Positions 1-5,487 of a stretch of 7,920 nt of DNA are shown one piece after another. The DNA lies in contig JAHEKD010000098.1 of the NCBI GenBank assembly GCA_024638545.1, forward strand, positions 1-7,920. The letters are read 5' to 3'. Under the pieces are notes generated by a model. The model was not told where the DNA came from, did not search any database, and saw only the letters and a program-made list of their open reading frames with translations. Numbering within the stretch: position 1 is the first letter of the stretch; every line of letters begins with the position of its first letter. Position numbers and translations under genes: made by a program. This DNA comes from Gammaproteobacteria bacterium (GTDB taxonomy: Bacteria; Pseudomonadota; Gammaproteobacteria; Arenicellales; JAHEKD01).

Positions 1-71
1 TCTCCTTTCAGGGCCTCGAGAGCGATTTTGGCTTTGAAAGCCGGTGAGTGGTTACGTCGTTTCCTGCGCAT
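1..71 (-). CDS. IS3-family transposase OrfA, N-terminal fragment (runs off left edge)
   Basis: Twenty-three codons are visible. The ATG is at 69-71 (minus strand), and the translation begins MRRKRRNHSPAFKAKIALEA and continues with LKG. This basic N-terminus leading into the S-P-x-F-K-A-K-x-A-L-E-A-L-K-G motif is the start of the helix-turn-helix OrfA protein of IS3-family elements, which binds the inverted repeats and combines with OrfB by programmed -1 frameshifting. A Shine-Dalgarno sequence AGAGGA lies about 7 bases upstream of the ATG. OrfB and the frameshift site are outside the window, so whether the transposase is intact is unknown. Confidence 0.85.
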   Translation of the reverse strand, partial: MRRKRRNHSPAFKAKIALEALKG

Positions 72-101
72 TTCTGTTTCCTCTTCATTTAGATTGAAAA
101 T

Positions 102-425
102 TTAACAGAATTCACACTTATACGACTGTCCAATTTTTGGGGTCCATTTCAGTCTGAATTCGACATTGTGTGTGTGAACGTGATCACCGGGTCTGATACG
201 GCTTGAGGCATAACCAATAATCTGGGCATATTTTCGAACAGGTTCACCCGCGCTTATAATTTTAGTGGCAATTTTGTGACCCCGCGGGATGATTGCACGG
301 GTTGTAATGTTCTCCACGCTGATGCCGTTGGACAGAGGGCGTGTCGCGGTAATCACGTTATCGACTTGGTTCAGGCGCACGAAACTTGTTTTAGTGAATG
401 ATACAAATTTTTTATTTGTGGCCAT
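102..425 (-). CDS. UxaA-family dehydratase small subunit (SAF domain), 3' end replaced by an IS
   Basis: A 107-residue reading frame starting at ATG 423-425. Residues 1-91 form a SAF domain of the altronate/galactarate dehydratase family: D22-N23-V24 near the start, G49-H50-K51, G60-E61-P62-V63 followed by RKYAQIIG, and G80 to N87 reading GDHVHTHN. In two-gene versions this small protein pairs with a large catalytic subunit of roughly 390 residues to dehydrate a sugar acid. The IS tip falls inside codon 92, so residues 92-107 and the stop at 102-104 are encoded by IS DNA. Homologues usually continue a short way past the HTHN motif, so a short native tail is probably lost while the fold is nearly complete. 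The gene starts 30 bases after the dctM stop, with no clear Shine-Dalgarno sequence, and probably belongs to the dctPQM operon. The large subunit is not seen. SuyA, the small subunit of sulfolactate sulfo-lyase, is a related alternative. Function of the chimera is uncertain. Confidence 0.82.
   Translation of the reverse strand: MATNKKFVSFTKTSFVRLNQVDNVITATRPLSNGISVENITTRAIIPRGHKIATKIISAGEPVRKYAQIIGYASSRIRPGDHVHTHNVEFRLKWTPKIGQSYKCEFC
126..151 (-). repeat. IS3-family terminal inverted repeat
   Basis: About 26 bases. The outer tip at 151 reads TGAAATGGACCCC on the minus strand, followed by an A run and TTGGACA. The outer dinucleotide TG and the C-run are typical of the family. The inner boundary near 126 is approximate because the partner repeat is outside the window. 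Flanking bases 152-155 would be one copy of the target duplication. Confidence 0.75.
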
Positions 426-455
426 GGTTGATCTGAATAGAGCGTTACAGTGAGT

Positions 456-2039
456 TTAAGAAAAAAACATCGTTAATTCAGGAAAGAACAGCACCAGCAT
501 CAGAACAAGCAACTGGATGCAGATAAAGGGCAAAAAGCCCCGAAAAATATCCGGCAATGTGATATGCGCGGGTGCCACCGATTTCAGATAAAATGCGGCC
601 GGGCCAAATGGCGGTGATAAAAACGAGACCTGCATGTTGACACAGAACAGAATACCGAACCATACTGCCACAAAACTCCGCATATCGACAAATGGTGCAA
701 ACACGCCGATTTCCTCAACCGGTAATTTCAGCACTATGGGTAAAAACACAGGCATCACCAGTAACACAATACCTACCCAGTCCATGAATGCGCCAAGAAA
801 CAGGAAAATGACCATCATCACTAACAGGATACCCAGCGTGGGTAAATCGGCTGAGGTAATTAAGTTAGCCACATAGGTTGGACCGCCAGCAATCGTATAG
901 GCACCTGCCAAAGCCGTTGCACCAAATGTGACCCAGAGTATCGTGCCGGTGGATTTAAAGGTACGCATTAATGCATCACGCAGCAGATCGATGGAGAACT
1001 CACCACGAACGACAATCAGAATTAACACTGCCAGTGTGCCCATTCCTGCTGCTTCAGTGATGCCCGTGACGCCACCGTATATTGAGCCCAGCACCACAAA
1101 AACGACCAGTAACGGTGCCAGTAAACCTTTCCCCTGTTGCCAGGCATTCCTGGCGGCACCAGGGCCACAGCCGAACACCAAATAGGCCAGACCGAAAACC
1201 ACCATCCCTGAAACTGTCCACAATGTCTGCTGATCGACAAGTGAAGTGTCTTCATCTATTCGATTTAAGCCATGCATAAATACATAACGCAGCAGGATAA
1301 TGAATGCTGCAACAGTAGCCAGCATTATCAGCAAGCTCAGACCATAATGCTTTTTCTGCGCAAAGGTCATGTCGTTATCGCCGGGCTCGGGTAACGGCGC
1401 TAATGCGGGATTCAGCCTGGTCCTTACGATAATGTACAGGATATATAGCGAGGCGAGAATAAAACCAGGCACAAATGCACCCTTAAACAAAGCGTGGATC
1501 GAAGTTTCGGTGATCAGTCCGTACATGATCAGCACAATTGACGGCGGTATCATAGTACCGAGTGAACCCGATGCACATATGGTTCCGATGGCCAGGTTCT
1601 GGTCGTAGCCTAGTCGCAACATCTGTGGCAGCGCAATTAAGCCTAGTAATACTACTTCGCCGCCGATAATGCCTGACATCGCTGCCATCACAACCGCCAT
1701 CAGTGAAGTCACAATCGCAATCCCGCCCCGGGTTCGGTTTAACCAGATACTTAAACTGCTATACATATCTTTCGCAATACCCGAGCGCTCAAGCAAGGAG
1801 GCCATGAGAATAAACAGCGGCACGGAGATCAATACATAATCTGTCGTCAGACCGTACATGCGTTGTGCAAGAATATTAAGGGGGCCACTGCCAAAATCAG
1901 AAAAAAGTAATTCGGGTCCGAATTTTAAAACCAGCACAACCACTGCCAGAAATCCGGATGCAAATCCTAGCGGCATACCGATTGCAAGCAGGAAAAGCAT
2001 TCCGAACAATAGAATCAGCGAAATTGTTCCGATATCCAC
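456..2039 (-). CDS. dctM: TRAP transporter large permease DctM, long form
   Basis: A 527-residue integral membrane protein of the DctM family, the channel-forming subunit of sodium-coupled tripartite organic-acid importers. Hydrophobic segments run through most of the length. Recognisable motifs are GTMIPPSIV (161-169), GGVTGITEAAGMG (322-334), GAFMDWVGI with the following LLVMPVFLP (416-434), and SFLSPPFGP (472-480). Standard DctM proteins have about 425 residues. The surplus sits in the middle, about residues 218-305, where a hydrophilic stretch and two extra hydrophobic segments (about 233-254 and 273-292) separate the two halves. Long M subunits are known, for example in the mannitol/chloroaromatic type. 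The start is GTG (2037-2039); an in-frame TAG a few codons upstream rules out an earlier start, and the first transmembrane helix begins at once, ruling out a much later one. The ribosome binding site is weak (CAGG, close to the start). It lies 54 bases after dctQ, in operon order P-Q-M. Confidence 0.93.
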   Translation of the reverse strand: MDIGTISLILLFGMLFLLAIGMPLGFASGFLAVVVLVLKFGPELLFSDFGSGPLNILAQRMYGLTTDYVLISVPLFILMASLLERSGIAKDMYSSLSIWLNRTRGGIAIVTSLMAVVMAAMSGIIGGEVVLLGLIALPQMLRLGYDQNLAIGTICASGSLGTMIPPSIVLIMYGLITETSIHALFKGAFVPGFILASLYILYIIVRTRLNPALAPLPEPGDNDMTFAQKKHYGLSLLIMLATVAAFIILLRYVFMHGLNRIDEDTSLVDQQTLWTVSGMVVFGLAYLVFGCGPGAARNAWQQGKGLLAPLLVVFVVLGSIYGGVTGITEAAGMGTLAVLILIVVRGEFSIDLLRDALMRTFKSTGTILWVTFGATALAGAYTIAGGPTYVANLITSADLPTLGILLVMMVIFLFLGAFMDWVGIVLLVMPVFLPIVLKLPVEEIGVFAPFVDMRSFVAVWFGILFCVNMQVSFLSPPFGPAAFYLKSVAPAHITLPDIFRGFLPFICIQLLVLMLVLFFPELTMFFS

Positions 2040-2093
2040 TAGCCTGAATTTCTATTTAGCGGACCATGCGGTATATTGGTAATGAGAAGTAAA

Positions 2094-2657
2094 CTAAAGA
2101 CGTTCATCTTTCAACTTTTCAATATCAGCATCAATATCCAGGTCATCCACTACGTCATGGGATTCAGGATTATGGTTCCAGTCGTAGACAAGATTAGAGA
2201 CAGACTGTATCGATAGCACTACCAATGTGATAAGTATAAGTGGTTTCATCGTTGCCGGGATCGGGGGATCCCAGGCCGTTCCAAATCGTTCCCAGCGCAT
2301 CAATTTTGCCCAGGCTTCGCCGAACCCACCCCAGATGACTGCAAAGACGAAGACAAGAAAAAATAATACAGATAATACATCAAAGGTTTTTCTAAGCCAT
2401 CGCGGCGCAAGGTCATAAACGATAAATATACGGATATGGCTGCGCTGCTGCATGGCATAAATACCGGCAAGCAAATAGATCATACCGCCTAACCATAGGG
2501 AAAGTTCGTTAACCCATAATGTTGGTTTAACGAACAGGTAACGCATGACAATCTCATAGATCATGATGGTCACAATGATGGCCGGTAGTATCATCGCGAT
2601 TCGGCTGAATGCCCAGGTTATTTTGTCGACAGGACCGGTACGCTCGTGTTCAAGCAA
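2094..2657 (-). CDS. dctQ: TRAP transporter small permease DctQ
   Basis: A 187-residue protein with four hydrophobic segments (about 18-40, 52-70, 92-113 and 135-158), the usual DctQ arrangement. The family hallmark lies between the first two: E35-I-V-M-R39-Y-L-F, then W48-V-N-E51-L-S. The small subunit supports DctM in the inner membrane and helps dock the substrate-loaded binding protein. The C-terminal tail (about 163-187) is rich in Asp and Glu. The start codon is TTG at 2655-2657, chosen because a strong GGGAGGAG lies 7 bases upstream and no ATG or GTG fits better. It follows dctP after a 90-base gap that holds a stable hairpin. Confidence 0.92.
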   Translation of the reverse strand: MLEHERTGPVDKITWAFSRIAMILPAIIVTIMIYEIVMRYLFVKPTLWVNELSLWLGGMIYLLAGIYAMQQRSHIRIFIVYDLAPRWLRKTFDVLSVLFFLVFVFAVIWGGFGEAWAKLMRWERFGTAWDPPIPATMKPLILITLVVLSIQSVSNLVYDWNHNPESHDVVDDLDIDADIEKLKDERL

Positions 2658-2664
2658 ATTGTAT

Positions 2665-2672
2665 CTCCTCCC
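2665..2672 (-). promoter_or_regulatory. Ribosome binding site of dctQ (fixes a TTG start)
   Basis: GGGAGGAG on the minus strand, 7 bases before TTG 2655-2657. It is the strongest leader in the transporter operon and is the reason for accepting the rare TTG start. Confidence 0.75.
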
Positions 2673-2710
2673 GTGAGAATCAGTTGAATGATCATCTGTG
2701 GGAATTTTTT

Positions 2711-2743
2711 ACCGGGCCTCAGGCGTCAATCCTGAGGCCCGGT
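2711..2743 (-). promoter_or_regulatory. Intercistronic hairpin between dctP and dctQ
   Basis: A perfect 13-bp inverted repeat: ACCGGGCCTCAGG at 2711-2723 pairs with 2731-2743 around a 7-base loop. It starts 4 bases after the dctP stop. On the transcribed strand it is followed by an A run, not a U run, so it is not a canonical Rho-independent terminator for dctP. The position suits an RNA stem that protects the dctP message from 3' decay, giving more binding protein than permease, as is known for other binding-protein operons. On the plus strand a T run lies before, not after, the stem, so it does not serve as a terminator there either. Confidence 0.8.
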
Positions 2744-2747
2744 TGTG

Positions 2748-3773
2748 TTATTGGCTGACTAAGCCCAGCTGTTTGAGGTAATTAAGATGGCTTCCAACCA
2801 GTGCTTCAGCTTCGGGTGTGGTTGCGAACTCGGGCCAGGTAGCCTGTGCCGCATCTCTGAATGCCTGTAAGTCTTCCTCACTCCAGGCATAAAGATTCAC
2901 GCCTTTCGCCTTTAGCTCGGCGGCGGCTTCTGCATTCTTTTTCTCAAACAGCAATGCTGTTCTCAAGGCCAGCGCCTCCATGGCCACTGACATTATTTTA
3001 CGATGCGCTTCAGGCATGGCGTCCCATTTTGCCTTATTACAGGCAAGGTGGTCAGAAGGCATTGAGTGAAAACCCGGGTAGTTTGCGTGCTCTACAAGGT
3101 CATACAATCCCAGGCCAACATTATTTGCCAGACCTGATGCATCGGCACCGTCAATGATGCCTGTCTCCAGTGCCGTAAATATTTCGGTGAAATCCATGAC
3201 AATGGGTTTAGCGCCCAGTTTTTCAAAAATTTTCGTTTCCATTCCGGGGGGTGAACGAAATTTCCAGTCTTTAAAATCTGCCACATTACGAATTGGTTTG
3301 GATGATGACAAGGATTCCTGGCCGTAGACCCACCAGCCGACTAACTGCATGTCATATTTATTATAGAGTTTCTGTGCGGCTTCAAGCCCGCCACCGTAAT
3401 ATAACCAGGATAACTGTTGGTATGGGGTGGCATAGCCGCCCATTATGTCGCCAACAAACTGAAAGGCAGGATTCTTACCTGTCTGGTAGGCGCCGCCAGT
3501 CATGTCGCAGTCGAGTATGCCGGTTGCAGCAGCGTCGAAAGTCTCAACAGACTTGACCACGGAGGATGAATAGAACATTTCTATTTCTATTTCTCCATTC
3601 GACATCGTCTGTACATCTGCCGCATATTGTGCAGCCAGCTCTCCCGAGACATTTTCGGGCGCGTAGTGAGTCTGGATACGAAGTTTTGTTTTCTCTTGTG
3701 CCAGTGTCAGTGGCGAGCTGATAATGATACATGTCAGCGCAATTGCACCTATTGATGCTGTTAATACTTTCAT
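2748..3773 (-). CDS. dctP: TRAP transporter substrate-binding protein DctP
   Basis: A 341-residue periplasmic protein, typical length for the DctP family. Residues 1-25 are a Sec signal peptide (short basic start, hydrophobic core, likely cleavage after A25 in PLTLA-Q). The mature part begins with the expected beta strand (LRIQTHYAPE, 31-40). The family signature lies at about 166-212: DFKDWKFRSPPG with R173, the arginine that in this family salt-bridges the substrate carboxylate, then LGAKPIVM and the segment EIFTALETGIIDGADAS. It captures an organic acid in the periplasm and delivers it to DctQM. Neighbouring catabolic genes suggest an aldonate or related sugar acid, but the ligand cannot be read from sequence. 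The start ATG (3771-3773) is preceded by AAGAGGAA at 7 bases. It is the first gene of the leftward unit. Confidence 0.94.
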   Translation of the reverse strand: MKVLTASIGAIALTCIIISSPLTLAQEKTKLRIQTHYAPENVSGELAAQYAADVQTMSNGEIEIEMFYSSSVVKSVETFDAAATGILDCDMTGGAYQTGKNPAFQFVGDIMGGYATPYQQLSWLYYGGGLEAAQKLYNKYDMQLVGWWVYGQESLSSSKPIRNVADFKDWKFRSPPGMETKIFEKLGAKPIVMDFTEIFTALETGIIDGADASGLANNVGLGLYDLVEHANYPGFHSMPSDHLACNKAKWDAMPEAHRKIMSVAMEALALRTALLFEKKNAEAAAELKAKGVNLYAWSEEDLQAFRDAAQATWPEFATTPEAEALVGSHLNYLKQLGLVSQ

Positions 3774-3849
3774 CTAACTGTTCCTCTTTGCTGTGGGTTT
3801 TCCCTTTAATCAAAACAAAACATTATGCATTGATCAGAATCGGTTTGTC

Positions 3850-3879
3850 ATTCTATCCCTGTAATCACAAAAAAATCAA
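3850..3879 (-). promoter_or_regulatory. Candidate promoter for dctPQM-uxaA
   Basis: On the minus strand, TTGATT (3874-3879) and TAGAAT (3850-3855) are separated by 18 bases, with 4/6 and 5/6 matches to the sigma-70 -35 and -10 boxes. Transcription would start near 3843, leaving a leader of about 70 bases before dctP. Prediction only. Confidence 0.4.
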
Positions 3880-3892
3880 GATAATTGGAGGT

Positions 3893-3902
3893 ATTGTATA
3901 AT
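3893..3902. promoter_or_regulatory. Possible GntR-type operator (weak)
   Basis: ATTGTATAAT is a near-palindrome (four of five pairs) that overlaps the rightward -10 box. It resembles the short A/T-flanked TTGTATACAA-like sites bound by FCD-family GntR regulators. A looser dyad of the form ATATT...AATAT lies just downstream at about 3908-3930. Neither is strong; binding is inferred from position. Confidence 0.22.
3897..3902 (+). promoter_or_regulatory. Candidate -10 box for the regulator/catabolic operon
   Basis: A perfect TATAAT at 3897-3902. The hexamer 17 bases upstream (3874-3879) reads AATCAA, a poor -35 box, so activation or sequence context may be needed. The leader to the GntR start would be about 75 bases. 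The weak -35 coincides with the complement of the dctP -35 box, so the two promoters overlap. Confidence 0.4.
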
Positions 3903-3982
3903 TTCGATATTTGATGTTAATTTCAATATATTTTAAAATGCCCTGCTCATACTGCCCTGACTAAAATTCCATCTCAAAGAAC

Positions 3983-4666
3983 ATGATTCAGTCACAACAG
4001 ATACGTTCATCCGGAAAAATATATGACGATTTGCGTACCCGGCTGGTCACCTCTGAATTTAATCCGACAGACAAGATGAAATCAGAAACGCTGGGTAAGG
4101 TGTATAACTGTGCTGCCAGCACCATGCGGGAAATTCTTTTTCGGCTATATTATGACGGTTTTGTTGAGTTTGAAGAGCAAAAAGGATTCCGTGTGCCTGA
4201 GTTGAATCTTCAAACCATGAGGGAGCTAATGCACATGCGTATACTGATTGAGCGTGAGGGTGCCCGATTATCAATTGAAAAAGGTGATCTTGAATGGGAA
4301 TCCGGGGTCATTGCCGCTCATCATAAACTGGCACATATCGAAAAAACCTTTATGAATACAGATGATTTAAAACCCTATATAATGATCTGGAATGATGCCG
4401 AGCGGCAGTTCCACGAATCTTTGGTTTGTGGCTGTGGTTCAGCGCTGTTACTCGAAACACATAAGAATATTTATGACCGTTTTCGCCAACATCTGACCTC
4501 GCGCAAGCAACACTATGGTTTCCGCTGTAAAAATATCAGTGAGCACCAGGCGATTGTTGATGCCGTAGTTAGACGCGACGCCGATCTTTGCGGTGAGAAA
4601 ATAGAGCAACATATTTCACTGGCATTAAAGTCTTCCGACAACTGCAATTTTGCCAAGTCCGCCTAG
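3983..4666 (+). CDS. GntR-family transcriptional regulator, FadR/FCD subfamily
   Basis: A 227-residue regulator. The N-terminal winged helix-turn-helix spans about residues 10-72, with recognition region AASTMREILFRL (44-55) and wing YYDGFVEFEEQKGFRV. The all-helical FCD effector domain follows (about 77-215), and its four usual metal ligands are present: D138 and H144 in DAERQFH, H188 in SEHQAI, and H210 in IEQH. This pocket usually binds a metal-coordinated carboxylate or sugar acid, so the ligand may be a pathway intermediate. The usual Pro-Gly turn in the wHTH is Pro-Thr-Asp (28-30) here. It is the first gene of the rightward unit, diverges from dctP, and ends 34 bases before the SDR gene, so it probably controls both units, most likely as a repressor. 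The ribosome binding site before ATG 3983 is weak (AAAGA). Confidence 0.92.
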   Translation: MIQSQQIRSSGKIYDDLRTRLVTSEFNPTDKMKSETLGKVYNCAASTMREILFRLYYDGFVEFEEQKGFRVPELNLQTMRELMHMRILIEREGARLSIEKGDLEWESGVIAAHHKLAHIEKTFMNTDDLKPYIMIWNDAERQFHESLVCGCGSALLLETHKNIYDRFRQHLTSRKQHYGFRCKNISEHQAIVDAVVRRDADLCGEKIEQHISLALKSSDNCNFAKSA

Positions 4667-4690
4667 CTGAAAATATGGCCGATCATAATC

Positions 4691-4696
4691 AGGAGG
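4691..4696 (+). promoter_or_regulatory. Strong ribosome binding site of the SDR gene
   Basis: AGGAGG, 4 bases before ATG 4701. It contrasts with the weak leaders of the regulator and the dehydratase on either side, suggesting higher translation of the dehydrogenase. Confidence 0.75.
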
Positions 4697-4700
4697 AAAA

Positions 4701-5450
4701 ATGACTCAAACTAAAAGACTGGCAGGAAAACGCGCGCTTATTACGGCTGCGGGACAGGGTATTGGCCTGGCGACGGCGATCGCAATGGCAAACGAAGATG
4801 CCGAAGTTTATGCGACGGATATCAATGAAACGGCGCTCGCGGCACTGCAATCTAAAGGCTACCCAAATATCACGACTCTGGAACTTGATGCACGATCTGA
4901 CGAATCAGTCATTTCAGGCGTCAAAAAGGCCGATCCCGATATTTTGTTTAACTGTGCTGGATTTGTTCATCACGGCACAATACAGGAATGCACTGACGAG
5001 CAGTGGGATTTTGCATTCGATCTGAATGTTCGCTCGGTATTTAGGACAATCAGGGCGGCATTGCCGAACATGCTAAAACGAAATTACGGCTCAATTATCA
5101 ACATGTCTTCAGCCGTATCCAGTGTCATCGGTGCGCCTAATCGCTTTATATACGGCACAACCAAGGCCGCGGTCATTGGTATCACCAAATCGGTAGCCAA
5201 AGATTATGTGACAACCGGAATCCGCTGCAACGCGATTTGCCCGGGAACCGTTGACACGCCATCGCTGCATGAAAGGCTGGAAGCAACGGGTGATTATGAG
5301 GCGGCAAAGAAGGCTTTTATCGCCCGCCAGCCAATGGGGCGGCTGGCAACTGCCGAAGAAATAGCCGCACTTGTGCTTTACCTGGCTTCAGCTGAAAGCG
5401 CCTTCACCACTGGCCAGATTCACGTGATTGATGGCGGCTGGTCCAGCTAA
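4701..5450 (+). CDS. SDR-family dehydrogenase, DHRS6-like; probable 2-keto-3-deoxy sugar acid 4-dehydrogenase
   Basis: A 249-residue classical short-chain dehydrogenase. The Rossmann motif TAAGQGIG is at 15-22, and D40 after the second strand indicates NAD rather than NADP. NCAG is at 84-87, N109 in the DLNV motif, catalytic S137, Y151 and K155 (YGTTK), and PGTVDTPS at 181-188. The stretch NRFIYGTTKAAVIGITKSVA and the PGTVDTPSLHER region closely match the DHRS6/BDH2 branch, which in bacteria includes 2-keto-3-deoxy-L-fuconate dehydrogenase. The three arginines recalled as binding the substrate carboxylate in human DHRS6 have counterparts at R148, R192 and R209. It would oxidise the C4 hydroxyl of a 2-keto-3-deoxy acid made by the next gene's enzyme to a 2,4-diketo acid. 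It starts at ATG behind a strong AGGAGG and ends 37 bases before the dehydratase. 3-Hydroxybutyrate dehydrogenase activity is an alternative that the context argues against. Confidence 0.88.
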   Translation: MTQTKRLAGKRALITAAGQGIGLATAIAMANEDAEVYATDINETALAALQSKGYPNITTLELDARSDESVISGVKKADPDILFNCAGFVHHGTIQECTDEQWDFAFDLNVRSVFRTIRAALPNMLKRNYGSIINMSSAVSSVIGAPNRFIYGTTKAAVIGITKSVAKDYVTTGIRCNAICPGTVDTPSLHERLEATGDYEAAKKAFIARQPMGRLATAEEIAALVLYLASAESAFTTGQIHVIDGGWSS

Positions 5451-5487
5451 CACAATCGATAACTATTTTTTATAGGCTATAGCAGCA

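Larger units (their letters stand above)
1..151 (-). mobile_element. IS3-family insertion sequence, left end only (partial)
   Basis: Read on the minus strand, an element end begins at 151 with TGAAATGGACCCC and continues through TTGGACA. This is the form of terminal inverted repeat I know from IS3-family elements (TGA plus a C-rich run, then TTGGACA). An 80-base leader follows, with a good ribosome binding site and the start of an OrfA transposase reading in the same direction. The element runs off the left edge, so the other end, the OrfB integrase and the 3-4 bp target duplication cannot be checked. It lies inside the 3' end of the uxaA-like gene and in the same orientation, so transcription of the dctPQM-uxaA unit would enter the element. 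Family assignment is firm; subgroup is not assigned. Confidence 0.85.

Noticed and set aside
928..1279. Plus-strand ORFs of 65-85 codons inside dctM
   Set aside because: They lie antisense to a well-supported permease gene and show no family motif; shadow frames.
2711..2743. Rho-independent terminator of dctP
   Set aside because: The stem is followed by A residues, not U, on the transcribed strand, and dctQ/dctM clearly continue the operon.
3544..3813. Minus-strand 89-codon ORF overlapping the start of dctP in another frame
   Set aside because: Overlaps the dctP signal peptide and has no motif; dctP has the proper start, leader and domain structure.
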